Shown here piece after piece: positions 1 through 10,711 of a stretch of DNA of 64,000 bases. How positions within the stretch are numbered: the stretch's first letter is position 1; each line of letters opens with the position of its first letter. The stretch comes from Dendrophyllia cribrosa. Lineage: Eukaryota; Cnidaria; Anthozoa; Scleractinia; Dendrophylliidae. A program made the translations under genes and the position numbers. The DNA lies in contig JAJLRJ010000006.1 in assembly GCA_024195265.1 (NCBI GenBank), positions 11,926,139 to 11,990,138 on the forward strand, read 5' to 3'. The notes below the pieces were generated by a model. It was not told where the DNA came from. It was given only the letters and a program-made list of their open reading frames with translations, and did no database searches.

Positions 1-57
1 TTGAAAAAAGTGCACAAGGGGGAAACGCGGGCTCATCTAAACTTGGTGGGGAAGGAG
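1..57 (+). CDS. Glycine-rich gene, partial exon
   Basis: Reads EKSAQGGNAGSSKLGGEG from base 3 and ends at AG|GTATTG in phase 1. Its upstream boundary lies outside the window. Confidence 0.6.
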
Positions 58-3000
58 GTATTGTAACATTTGAATTCGTCAAGAATCGCGGGTTGCTGTT
101 TTTTTTTTTTACTCCATAATCAGCTTATAATGGCATAATGCGAAACGTTCGTTCGGACCAACATTCGTCATTCATCATAACATACTTTTGTTGTAATTCA
201 TGACACTCATGGATTCAGAACATTTATACGGAATTTAAATTTCAACAAGTAATTTGAAAGTATCCCTTACTTACTAATAATCAATTTATTTATTTATTTA
301 GTTTATTATTTCACTAAGTTTATTCATGCAGTTTATTTATTTATTCATTCATTTATTCAGGAGATTCTTGTGGAGGTGGTTTCGGTGGTTTCGGTGGAGG
401 AGGTAGGCCTGTTTCTTATTTCTTTCTTCAATTAAACGATTAACCGATACGATATGTCAGTTTTTTCACACTTCGTTCAATCACAATAAAAAAGCATTAA
501 TATTGCAGAAAAAATGGATCCGGACCACCTTTTTCCCAGAATATTATATGAATATAAATTTCTTCCATGTCAAAGTTTTCCACACTTTATTCAATCAGCT
601 GTTCACTGTAAAAAGCGCACGTATACGTCAGCAATTTGATAACTCTTGACTCAATTTTGACGTTATTCTTACATGATGGAAATCAATGATGGCGGCCGAA
701 TCCAAGATGGTGCCCATTCCAAATAATGACGTAATATCCACGTCGTATGACGTAAACATCTCTACCACATTTTTAGCGGAGCACTCGCCGGGCCGAAGGC
801 CCTGCTGCGCAGCCCCATACTCATAGCGGAGCACTCGCCGGGCCGATAGAACCTAGCCTGTCATTTTTCATGGTCATGGCTAGCGGAATGTTTCGCGGGC
901 GCGTGTCTGCAACATGTGTGTCGCGCACGGCTACCTCGCATGCGCGTATAACGCCACATGCGCGGCTACACAGCCGTCAGCTCGGTAAACACTTTTTAAA
1001 GTTTTAAAAAAGTTGGATCTTTCGCAGTGTTAGGCGGAGCAGTAAAGTCGTTATTTCCCTGCATTTTTTCGCGGTTTGCTACTCAAGACAGGGATACTAA
1101 TTGAGGAATACTCAGAAGCCGCTTTTGTGGAAAAAGAAGAGCTTTCAGGGATAAAATCTTGCTTCGAGGAACTTCATATTATCAATGCAGGAGCAATGCG
1201 GGGAGATGCCTTGTTTTTATTACGGATTTCAGAACCGAAGAAGCGGAGTTTTAACGAATTTCCAAGCAGTCCAGTGCTTTAAAGGTAAAATAAATCACAT
1301 TTTTCGATGGGAATTTATGTTGATATCAATTTTTGATTGACTTTTTCTTTGTGTTATCTTAAGTTTTGGAGACCAGTTTATGAAACGTCTGAAACGTGCT
1401 CAAATTAAGTCGTGTTGTTATCTTGAATTTCATCGAGGACAGCTCTGCCTTGATGCGCTATAAATGGAACGTGTTTTACTTTTAAACATAAACTAATGAA
1501 GATTTGAATAAAATTTTTCGAAAGAAGATTGTGTTGTCCATTTTTATGTGCTTGTGTATTCATTACATAGATTGAAAAGCGATTTTATGTAAACAAAACA
1601 AGACTTAGATTTTCTGTCTTCACTCGCGTCGCCTTATGCAAATATGTTTGTGTATTTTTGCAATTTTGATTTCCAAATCAGTTTCTCGGGCAATTTTTGA
1701 CAAACAAAAACTGTATTTTATTCGGAAGTTAGTCGTACCTGTTATTCTAGACAGAGAAAAGTTGTTTTTGTGAACTTTTGTACGGTCTAAATGTACTGTG
1801 CAGACGGTCGGGTAATACTGTTTTTTGACAATTGCTAAAATTGAAAAATAGCCAGGTCGTCAATTTTAATTCTTGTTCTTCCGACCTTTCACCTTAGTTA
1901 AGTTTCACCTTAGTTAAGCTTGTTCATAGTGCTACGCTGTTAGGCTCTGCCTATCTATATATATTATCCGACTGCCGTACACATGTATTTTCGGGGAAGT
2001 TTTTAGGTATTGAGGAAGTTGTGATTACCCAATAATGCGACAACAAAGATTCAAAAAACACTAAACAATACCTGCACCACAATGTAATAGCTAATCAACA
2101 ATAGTTTACGCAATCAACACCATGCAGAAATATCCATTTTCGGTTTTGGTACCTTAGGCATCTATGGTACCAAAAACGACAAAAATAAAGTCCCGACACC
2201 CTTTCGGTAAAAGATATTCACCACGGACGAATTGTCTCGCATCGGAAAAACAGAAAAACTGCATTCGTTAAATTCTTTTGAGTTTGAATAAGTTCGTAAA
2301 TTAAAGGGAGGGTTTCACGGTTCGGCACATGTGCGAGCTATGACATAATCCATTTAATTTCATTGTTTAGACGGCCAATCGGAAGCGAGTGGATAACTCT
2401 GGCGGGAAATTTGCCTGTGAAAATGTCGCGGTCAGTCAGTTGATTGAATGGATGATTATGCATACCCATGTGCGCCATGAAAGCCACCAGAGCGTAGAAT
2501 AAATCCTTCGGGTCGAAGGATTTATTCAGTGTTGACTTTGTCTGTGTAATCCGTTGAAAGTTTCTGTGAATTTTGGTCATCCTTCGCTATGTTTGCACTA
2601 ATTGTAGTATTTGATCATTGAAGTAAATTTGAGTGTTTTTTAACTGATAAAATTGGTTAGAAAGCGAATTAAGCATTTTAATCTGTGCACATGCGCCGAA
2701 CCGTGAAACCATCCCTTTAACAGTCATGTTCGAAAATAGGGGCTGGTTTGGGGCTAGATTTTGTCAAATCCTATTTTTTTCGAAGAACACGAATATTTTA
2801 TGAGAGCGAATTTGGTCAAATGTTCCATCGGGTGGAGACTTTGTCGGGTACAAAATGCAACAACAACAACAACAACAACAATTTATTTCACACCTTTCAA
2901 TTACAACAGTAGATACAATTTCAGTTAATTAATTAAAGTAAGGAATAGAGATGCTTGCCCACAGCTGATAGCAAAAAAGGCCAATCGAGGTGGGGGAAAT

Positions 3001-5569
3001 GCATGCTTTGTCTCATTTCTCTGCTTTGCGAGGCTCAAATAATCGAAATAACTAAGTACTTTTTTAAACTTTCATTTCATTTTCATCAGTTTTATAAGCT
3101 ACAAACTTCGCCTTTAGTTAGGCGCTTTTTTACTCGATACAGCAATTTTAAAAGCACAGAACACCACCCAAACAGAGAATGGTAAGCCTGTGGACTTCTT
3201 TTTAAAGAACCCAACATGTGAGGTAGTTATTATGCCATTTATTTGTGCTTATCCTTCTCCAGACATTTCCCTTTGACTTTGATATACTCGTCGTTAGTTT
3301 CTCACTAGAAATCGATGCAAACTACGGTGTATCAGTGATATTTTACTCACAAAAATACCCCACCCCTCCACCCACCCCACCCCTCCACCTACATGAAGTA
3401 CCAAATTGCTTTAAAAGGTACAATATGGTTTTTCTTTAGGCGGACTTCAATTCGGCGACGCAGATTTTGAGACAAGATTAAGCTACGGTGGGGGTGGTGG
3501 AGGAGGCGGAGGAAGTGCTTTCACTGACGATCCCAACCCAGGGGGAAAAGGAGGAAATGGAGGGGGCTTGGTTTATTTGCAGCTTGATGAACTGACGCTG
3601 AATGGAAAGATTCTGGTAGAAGGTGAGATTATGTTGAAGGCGACAAAGGGACGTTTGTGAGTATTGGCTAAAAAAAATAGTTTCGACCTAATTTTGGCGT
3701 TTTCCTGGCACACAAACAAATTTAATAGACTGAACTCACCGACACTGGGTCTCAACATCCATAGTGACTCCATCGTGAGACAAATGAATAAGCATTCATC
3801 TATCTTACTAAAAAACGATAACCATTAACCATATTTTTAATATAATAGCCAATAACATCATTGCAAAACTGACAAATGACATCAACAACCAGACATTAAT
3901 ACCATCAACGGACGGTCTACAATTCATGTGACTGTGAAGGTGACTTCGGCTCGGGTTGTCTAAACAGAGATCCTGATTGTTAACAACAACTTACAGTTCT
4001 TTTTTAGAACTACACTAACCGGCGGACGATCACACTCGACATTCTAAATACACCGTTTGCATTTGGCTGGGAAATGATTCAAACAGAATTTCATCATGAT
4101 ATTTACTGTAGTTGCATGAGATGAATATAGTTGCATGCAAAGCGGATAGTCTCAGAGGAAGCTTTCTTCCTTTTCCATGATTTTTAGCATCCAGAATTTC
4201 AGCCTGTAATAATCCATGGCGAGAACACGAAGGAAATCACTATAGTAAAAAAAAAAGATTTGGAAACCCGATCTTAATTAGCGTAGATTTTGGCCAATTT
4301 ATTCCTTCGTTTTCTCGCATTTAATGAGAGTGTTTCATCAGTCATCTATACAATTCGGCTGCGTTTCGTTTTTCAACCCACTTCTGATGGATTGGATATC
4401 CCAATGAAACACTCTTCCTCGTGTTTGATAAATTATACACTTTAATTTATTTTAGATCAGGAATCACGTGCACATTATGGAAGAACAACCATCTGCAAAG
4501 GGAAACTTCGCAAGGTTTAATCCCATCGATAGTTCATATTCTAAACCAGTTTACGGCTTATGTCTTGACAGGTCAATCGGGCCAGTGCTTAAACAAAAAG
4601 GCTCACAGATCTGCCCCTGGGGGTAGTGGTGCAGGTGGCAGTGTGGTTATCGTAACTAAGAAGCTCGAAGGAAATCCCAGTGATAAAATCTCCGTCTCCG
4701 GAGGAAACCCTGTGAAATGCGCTTTTGGTGCGGGTGGAGGTAAGCCCCCTATTTTGCTTAAACCCTTTTTAAAGGGCCCCAAGAGTGCCAAAAATCAAAA
4801 TTCAAGAAAAATGCCAAATTTCATTTTGCGAAAAAAAAATAATAAAAGACAAATGCTAACTTTCAAAAATACTGCCGAAGAGGCTTCATTTGAATGGCCA
4901 CACAAGGATTTATTATACTACATTACATTTCTCCAACACTGACTCTGGGAGTGAAAGCTCATCGACTTCAGCTGAGGCATACATGTACTTGGATGTTTTG
5001 GTTTCAATAATTCATAATCACGACTTGATAGTGGCTATAACACAATTGGCAATAGTTATTGGGCGCTTTAGTTGGCGCCCGCCTGTCTTAAAAGACAAAA
5101 TGGAATACAGCGCTGATGGTCAGTCAGCGGTTAAGAACTGTAGCGTCTAATGTGGCTGTACATTCCGATCTTAGATCGGCAGGCATCGAGCACAGTATAT
5201 TAAGTTATATACAACTATTACAGTAACATGTGAGTTCGTTTGCACGCTTTAAGGGTCTTTGCTTATCAGTTACAATGGCAAACAAAATAAGAAACAGTTC
5301 CATTTATTACAATCAGGCGTATACAAAATTTAAAACAGACTGGTGGAGACAGTAAGCACCTGTACAATCCTATACTTTTTATTTATTACAAGGAATGCGC
5401 TCTTCCACGCGTGAGGGTTAGTCTACAGGGTTTATGTGTAGAGTTGTCAATGAAATGGTTGGCAAATAAAGCGTATGTTCATCAACTTTTTTGTGGTTTT
5501 CATTCAGGCGGAGGTGGCGGAGTAGGACGCTGGGTTGTGAAGGAGGGTAAAACCATTCACCACGGCTGA
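1..5569 (+). CDS. Glycine-rich repeat protein, 3' part (5' end outside window)
   Basis: Five exons join in one frame: 1-57, 361-402, 3440-3622, 4572-4739 and 5508-5569 (TGA at 5567). Each internal boundary has AG/GT and is phase 1, so exons can be added or lost without a frame change. The product is glycine-dense (runs such as GGGFGGFGGGG and YGGGGGGGGGSAF) with hydrophobic strands between the Gly clusters (GGLVYLQLDEL, GAGGSVVIVTKKLEG), and ends RWVVKEGKTIHHG. The alternation of Gly turns with short beta strands resembles Gly-rich beta-helix or extracellular structural proteins; the exact family is not recognised. Function is unknown; an extracellular or matrix role is inference. A poly(A) signal follows. 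The N-terminus is missing, so a signal peptide cannot be judged. Confidence 0.72.
361..402 (+). CDS. Glycine-rich gene, 14-residue exon
   Basis: Preceded by a T-rich tract and AG (ATTTATTCAG) and followed by GTAGGC. Phase 1 at both ends. Reads DSCGGGFGGFGGG. Confidence 0.6.
620..1975. repeat. 1.3-kb dispersed repeat, copy 1
   Basis: Matches 42.55-44.43 kb over most of its length, from TAGCGGAGCACTCGC through CGTTATTTCCCTGCATTTTT to the CTGTTAGGCTC end. The second copy carries a 652-bp TTAA element that is absent here. The 68-codon open frame inside (1076-1282) is not kept open in the other copy, so it is probably not coding. Confidence 0.7.
2305..2716. mobile_element. TTAA-flanked inverted-repeat element (MITE)
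   Basis: Termini AGGGAGGGTTTCACGGTTCG and the near-perfect reverse complement CGAACCGTGAAACCATCCCT, with TTAA on both sides (2301-2304, 2717-2720). TTAA duplication is typical of piggyBac and Kolobok elements. No transposase is present, so it is non-autonomous. Confidence 0.75.
3440..3622 (+). CDS. Glycine-rich gene, exon with Gly9 run
   Basis: Acceptor TTTTTCTTTAG and donor AAG|GTGAGA, phase 1 at both ends, 61 codons. Contains a nine-glycine run, then PNPGGKGGNGGG followed by a hydrophobic strand (LVYLQLDELTLNGKILVEG). Confidence 0.72.
3700..4040. repeat. Dispersed repeat, copy 1 (shared with 59.0-59.34 kb)
   Basis: Starts near AATAGACTGAACTCACC and ends GAACTACACT...CGGACGATCAC; the same order occurs at 59,035-59,325. 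A shorter relative (GATGACTTCC...GGTTGT) lies near 47.78 kb. The family was not identified with certainty. Confidence 0.55.
4255..4440. repeat. Dispersed repeat, copy 1 (inverted relative at 38.5-38.74 kb)
   Basis: TTTGGAAACCCGATCTTAAT and the following TTTTGG...TTATTCCT...TTTAATGA...TGTTTCA are found in reverse complement at 38,500-38,745. Confidence 0.55.
4572..4739 (+). CDS. Glycine-rich gene, exon with Gly/beta strand unit
   Basis: Acceptor TGTCTTGACAG, donor GGAG|GTAAGC, phase 1 at both ends. Contains PGGSGAGGSVVIVTKKLEG and SVSGGNPVKCAFGAGGG. An upstream candidate exon at 4456-4514 has a good acceptor but ends in the wrong phase, so it is left out. Confidence 0.68.
4770..4956. mobile_element. 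Degenerate copy of the CCCTTTCACTCCC MITE family
   Basis: AAGAGTGCCAAAAATCAAAA, then CTGCCGAAGAGGCTTCATTT and ACTCTGGGAGTGAAAG, parallel the better copies at 54,851 and 59,370. The left terminus is eroded. It lies in the intron just after the exon at 4572-4739. Confidence 0.6.
5508..5569 (+). CDS. Glycine-rich gene, last coding exon
   Basis: Acceptor TTTTCATTCAG, phase 1. Encodes GGGGVGRWVVKEGKTIHHG then TGA. Confidence 0.68.
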
Positions 5570-5688
5570 AACCAGCAGTCAACGAAGCTCAACTGAGCCG
5601 GAGTAGCATTAACTTAAATTTGCAACTAGTTGTTATCACTGCTGTCGGGGGTGATGGGCGCTTTGGAACGTAGAATCTGCATTTATAG

Positions 5689-5694
5689 AATAAA
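5689..5694 (+). promoter_or_regulatory. Poly(A) signal AATAAA of the glycine-rich gene
   Basis: AATAAA lies 120 bases after the TGA in the same orientation, a normal 3' UTR length. Confidence 0.6.
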
Positions 5695-7107
5695 AATATG
5701 TGCTACTCAATACTTGTGTCTTTGTTCTTTTTAAAAGTATCGTATCTCATCTTGCGGTTTATATGAGCAAATGTTATTGACAACCCAAATCCCTTATAGG
5801 ATCGCCCAGTATTTGTTACGTTTATACACTATTGAAACGACCTGCTGATCGTTTCAATAGCGGGAGCTAATGATGTATAATTGGTCCATCGCAGAGGGTG
5901 GAAAAAAATTACTTTGACGAACACAAAAAAAAACTTGAGTAGATATTTACTAGTTTTGATCTTAACGTGATCATGTTTCAAACGGCTAGGTTTGATGAAT
6001 ACTCGTCTATTATCATCTAGCTGTTCACTAGACTATAGACACAATGAAGAGATTCCTTCTGGAATCCAGCTTTGTAAATCGACTATGAAAATTACTGAGT
6101 TACACTACTTTTTAACTTTATGTAACCTTAAAGGTCGTCGGAATTGATCAAAATGCTATATTCATTAAATCGCGTGATCATCTCCAAATCTCAAAAGATG
6201 TCATTATAAGGTCGCATGAACTTCGTGGCCTTTCTTACAAATTGATACTAAACTGATATATCCTGAACAACTATGAAAAATACATGATCGATGCAAAACC
6301 AGGCTAGAAACTGTCAGCCTCGGTGAGTCGCGGGATTTGTTATCACCTGACTGTTCGACATTAAATTGAGAGTACCGTATAGAATTCGGCTTTCTTTTCA
6401 ACATCACTTTTTAGTACCCCACACTGTTTTCGTAACCGACTCCACATCTTATATTAGTCATGTTTTGAAATCAATTCATGATGCATGTATATTGCTTCGA
6501 GCAAAACATGAATGTCTGTGAAATGGAAACAGTTTTCCGTGTTTCTTAAAGTTGTGGTAACAAGAGGAAGTTTTGAGAACGACAAATAGCTATAGAGAAA
6601 CGAGCCAAAGGCTATTTCGAAATCTTGTAGCCACCTCACATGTAAAGAGAATCAAAAGCTGATATTTCGAGCGCTTTAGCCTTTGTCAGAGCATAGTTAA
6701 TAAAGCAAAATGGTTATGAAACCTGAGAAATGTCTTTTTTTGATGTTTTTGTTATCGTTTTCGGCCTTGACCGTGCACAACCACAATAGATGTTGAACGT
6801 TTGTTCGAGCAACTGACCAATAGAAATGTTTCCATTAAGTTATTCAGTCAGCCTGCGATTTAAAAACAAAAAATGTGCACGGTCAAGAACAGTTCAACAT
6901 AAATTGTAGTTCCTTTGTTATCGCCATTGAAGTCTGGAAGGTTTCATAACCAGTCCCCGGATTAACTATAGTCAGAGCCAAACGAATCTCGTACGTTGGC
7001 CAATTTAACTTATCACTCAGTTGGTAATACCAAACTTTCCTGTTTTACTCCCCCAGCTATGCAGCACCACAGTAACTTATTCAAATACAGCAATCATCTT
7101 TTAATAC

Positions 7108-7151
<44 letters not shown>
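7108..7151. repeat. (AAT)n microsatellite
   Basis: Uninterrupted AAT/ATA units; the poly-Asn frame through it is an artefact. Confidence 0.95.
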
Positions 7152-7153
<2 letters not shown>

Positions 7154-7559
7154 ACTGGGGAAGAAAAATGTTTACAAATGAAGGAGCAAGTGAAAATTTG
7201 CATATCTGTTCCCGTTTTCTATATCTCGTTCAAGGCTTCGCGTATTCACGTGAAAAAAGGAGAAAAGAATAGAGGAAAATTATTGATCACATGATTGGAC
7301 AAATAAGGCGCGAAATTTTCGCGTTGTGTCTAGCGTTTCTTGGCGAAGCTGAATGAAAGCTGACAAAGCTGGTTCTCGGAGTGAATAAAGAAGCACAATT
7401 TTCGGAAATTTTCCTTACAGTAATCACCTCTATGATGTACACTTGGTACTTCCACAGAAAAGTAAGAAAAAAAAAGACAAAGAAAAAGAGAACAAAGACT
7501 GAGGTGATTTATTTCACACGTTTTAAGCGCTACCGGTATGCTTCTAGCTTGTATTTACA

Positions 7560-8280
7560 CTTTCACTCCCAGAGTCAGTTTTGGAGAAATGTGATGTAGT
7601 ATAATAAATCCTATTGTGTGGCCACTTTATTTTAATGAAACATTCTTAAAAATTTTTTACTCTTATTTTTGTCGGCAACAAACTTTTCAAGGTTGTGCTA
7701 AAGCTAAGTTATATTTTCAAATGCTTTCTTCTCTTGCTTTGCTTTTCGGTAAACTAACGTCAACTGATTCAGGAATAATAAGATACCATTACGATTTTCT
7801 CACTCCACTTAATCATGGTTTCGGTCTTAGAAATACTGGCATTGTGTTCCTTAACTAATGAATATGACTTTAAAGCAAGGGCTCAGCTGCACCACCATTT
7901 ATGTAGCTTTTATAATGCAAAAAATAAAGTAACTTATATTGTAATCCCTTAAGGCATCGTGTCACAGCGATTTCGTATGACCTTGAAAGACGGTTACCCT
8001 GAGTGTTCGCGATTTGTTTCGTCTACTGCCCGTTTTCCCGCAAAATAATATCCCTATGGAGAGAGGTTTGTTCGATTGACCTATCAGAATGAAGAAGTGC
8101 GAGTGACACAAAAGAGAATAGCTTCTTTTTAGTAATTAGCTCGCAATCCGTTCCTGCATGCTCGCTAAACCAACCAAAAGCCCCGCGTGTTTGCCTCCCT
8201 TTGCCACACCAATCAAATTGCTTCCTTCCAGTTCGTTTGTTGTTCTGGTTGTGTTCACACGCAATCATTTCAAAGTCTTA
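7560..8280. repeat. 0.7-kb dispersed repeat, uninterrupted copy
   Basis: Matches 16.15-17.55 kb in the same orientation (ATCATGGTTTCGGTCTTAGA, GGTTGTGTTCACACG). The other copy is interrupted by about 700 bp that includes a TTAA element, so this copy shows the uninserted site (CCCTTAAGGCATCGTG). Confidence 0.75.
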
Positions 8281-9430
8281 AGAAAATCGCTCTAACACGC
8301 AATTTCTCTTAACTGGTTCCCTTATTTTTAACATATAGTTAGAAAAGAAACATTTTAAAATCACCTCTTGTTAAATGGCTATTCTCGAGAATTGTTTAAT
8401 CAACTTTGCCTTAATCATATCCAATGGGAAATTACTTCAAATCACTGGTAGGGCTCAACCTCTCCCAGTATAATAAAAACTACATCTAATGACAGCCTGT
8501 GGATCTGGCACGAGGAAACTTTTAGTTTTCAAACTTCTCAAGTATTTATGATTGACTCGTTGCCTTTGTTTAATGCTTACAGTTTGAAGACTCCTAACCG
8601 TTAAACGTTCATGATTGGTTTCAAGATTTATTTTTTTAACAACACCTCAATTAATCTCTCCCAACACCATTCCCATACAGTCTTAAAATCTAATAAATTC
8701 CGCAGATCAACCAATCTTTAATAATGAACTGTACTTCTATGAAATGAAGTTAAGCAGACGGTGCTTAAATCAAAACGAATGAGGACAAAAAGTTTTATTC
8801 ATGCGTTTTCTGCTCTATCGTTCTATATCTCAATTTATCCCCGTATATCACGCCGTACCATATCCACAGTTGTTCAAAATATCGAGGGACACTGTTCTGG
8901 GCCGAACAGAGAATTAAAAGCGCCATCAACTCACACAGGCTAAACACCTACAAAGACGAATTAGAATAAAAAGTCATAGTGGAACACACGCTTTATGGTA
9001 CAATATTATTAATGGTCTTTTTTCACGGTATACAACATGGAGATCCACATAAAAAGGAAACCGCATTCCCTTTTTAAATCCGATGATGAGAAATTTTACT
9101 CAATTAATCACAGTTTCAATTAACTTAATTTCTTTGAAATGCAAACCTTTTTACTGATCCGTCATAATGTATAACTTATTGTGTAAATTAAAAGAACATT
9201 ATCGCACAGAGAAAAATATATATTACGAAATTCTCTCTTTACTTTTCAGTTTGAAAACCGATATTAATCAAGGGCGCTCTTAATATAACTTTGTAAAGCA
9301 GAGATTAATTGGATAAATGTTATCTTACACAAAGATCCTACACAAAGGTCTACGTTAACGTTGATTGAGAGTTACAGTGTATGAAGACGAAAATAACCAG
9401 AAAACTGCGAAATGATTTCAATGAGAGGCA

Positions 9431-10711
9431 TCATTTTACGATATAAGCAACGTGGGCAGAAAATGGACTAACTTCCTGCCATTTATTGTTGGAGCCTCCC
9501 CAGCCGTAATGTAGAAAGAAGTCGTAGTCGTAGTCTGTCCTCCAGAAGCAGACTGTTTTGGTGCTCCATCCAATCCACCATCCAGTGGATGTGGATGGGA
9601 CGTGGATGGATTCACAATGACGATATGTTCTAAACGTTTCCTTGTATTGCGTTGCGACAGCGGAATGTCCGGATTGTCTTTCCGTTGTAAAGCTAAATAC
9701 GACAGGGTAGCCAATCTTTAGCCACCCGACGCCTTTGGACTCAATCCAGGACCTGCTGCCTCGCTCAACTCTTGCAGCGCCGATGCTTCGTCTTTTGCGA
9801 CTCTCGAGATAACTGACGACGCGTGCCTTGGATCCTTGGCGAGCTCGAAACCATGGGGCGATGAGATGCATTTTGGAACTTAAAGTCCAACCCTGCCCAT
9901 CTTTACAGTACGTTTCGAGCTGTGATCGAATGTCTTCCACGAAGGACTCGACTGCATCTGTCAACTCGAGCGGCGCCTTTGTGCTGCTATCTCCGTATAT
10001 GGTTGGACTATATAACGAGTTAGAATAGCTGGATGCAAGTCTGTCGTAGTATCCAAAGACCTGAGCCCAAGCCACGGGACCGCATCCACTCCGGCAATTG
10101 CCACAGCACTTGTGTTGATCATAGTCAGGGAAATTCTTTTCACTAGTAATTCCATTACGTGGAGTGCCACCTGACGAGCGTCTAAAACGTTTGGAATGCA
10201 AATTAATTGCAAAGTATTTCTTAATAATTTCGTTTTTGCGTCCCTTTATTTCGATGACAAATCCAATTTCGCGCCACTGTAAGACGTTTCCCACGAAGGT
10301 CCGATTTCCACGTACCTCCAGCTGCAGGAATGAGAGATGGTTGGCTGTCTCTTTTATAGCTGATGGATTTATCTTGGTACTTCCATCTAGCAGACAAACG
10401 TTAACAAGCACCTCACAGAGTTTCTGCTGCCACTTTGATCTCGAGTTGGGGCGCATGCGCGAGTTGCCACTATTTGTAACGTACACGTCAACAGATTTGA
10501 AACGCTCACCAAGAGCGAGTTTCATGATGGAACCAGGCGAAACGATTTCCTCGTCTGTGTCTTTTTTCTTCTTCTCTTTGCCTTTGGGAAGAATTTCTGT
10601 GGTGGCCCAGTCTAGCTTTGACCGTCTTTGGGCTGCCCTCTCTCGCCAGTGCCTTTTTAAACTACCCAGACTGGTTTTCACCATTCCGTCCAATCGACGC
10701 CAATCTTCAAT
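9431..10711 (-). CDS. Peptidase gene exon 2 (catalytic domain)
   Basis: 426 codons plus TGA at 9431-9433. An in-frame TAG lies immediately upstream of the exon, at the acceptor itself, so translation must enter by splicing. Holds all three proposed catalytic motifs. Confidence 0.82.
   Translation of the reverse strand: MEDWRRLDGMVKTSLGSLKRHWRERAAQRRSKLDWATTEILPKGKEKKKKDTDEEIVSPGSIMKLALGERFKSVDVYVTNSGNSRMRPNSRSKWQQKLCEVLVNVCLLDGSTKINPSAIKETANHLSFLQLEVRGNRTFVGNVLQWREIGFVIEIKGRKNEIIKKYFAINLHSKRFRRSSGGTPRNGITSEKNFPDYDQHKCCGNCRSGCGPVAWAQVFGYYDRLASSYSNSLYSPTIYGDSSTKAPLELTDAVESFVEDIRSQLETYCKDGQGWTLSSKMHLIAPWFRARQGSKARVVSYLESRKRRSIGAARVERGSRSWIESKGVGWLKIGYPVVFSFTTERQSGHSAVATQYKETFRTYRHCESIHVPSTSTGWWIGWSTKTVCFWRTDYDYDFFLHYGWGGSNNKWQEVSPFSAHVAYIVK

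Larger units (their letters stand above)
403..3439. other. 3-kb intron of the glycine-rich gene, filled with repeats
   Basis: Holds TTTA-rich low-complexity sequence (290-345), a 1.3-kb repeat shared with 42.5-44.4 kb, a TTAA-flanked inverted-repeat element (2305-2716) and a (CAA)n stretch near 2862-2882 abutting a repeat tail. No exon was found in it. Confidence 0.5.
5700..9430. other. Intergenic repeat-rich stretch between two genes
   Basis: Holds an (AAT)n microsatellite at 7108-7151 and a 0.7-kb repeat at 7560-8280, whose relative is at 16.1-17.55 kb. The rest shows short A+T-rich frames only, with no recognisable product. Confidence 0.5.

Noticed and set aside
4456..4514. Possible extra exon of the glycine-rich gene (acceptor TTTATTTTAG)
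   Set aside because: Its only donor ends in phase 0, while the next exon needs phase 1; including it breaks the frame.
7091..7181. Poly-Asn protein
   Set aside because: AAT microsatellite; the same applies to 62,838-63,119.
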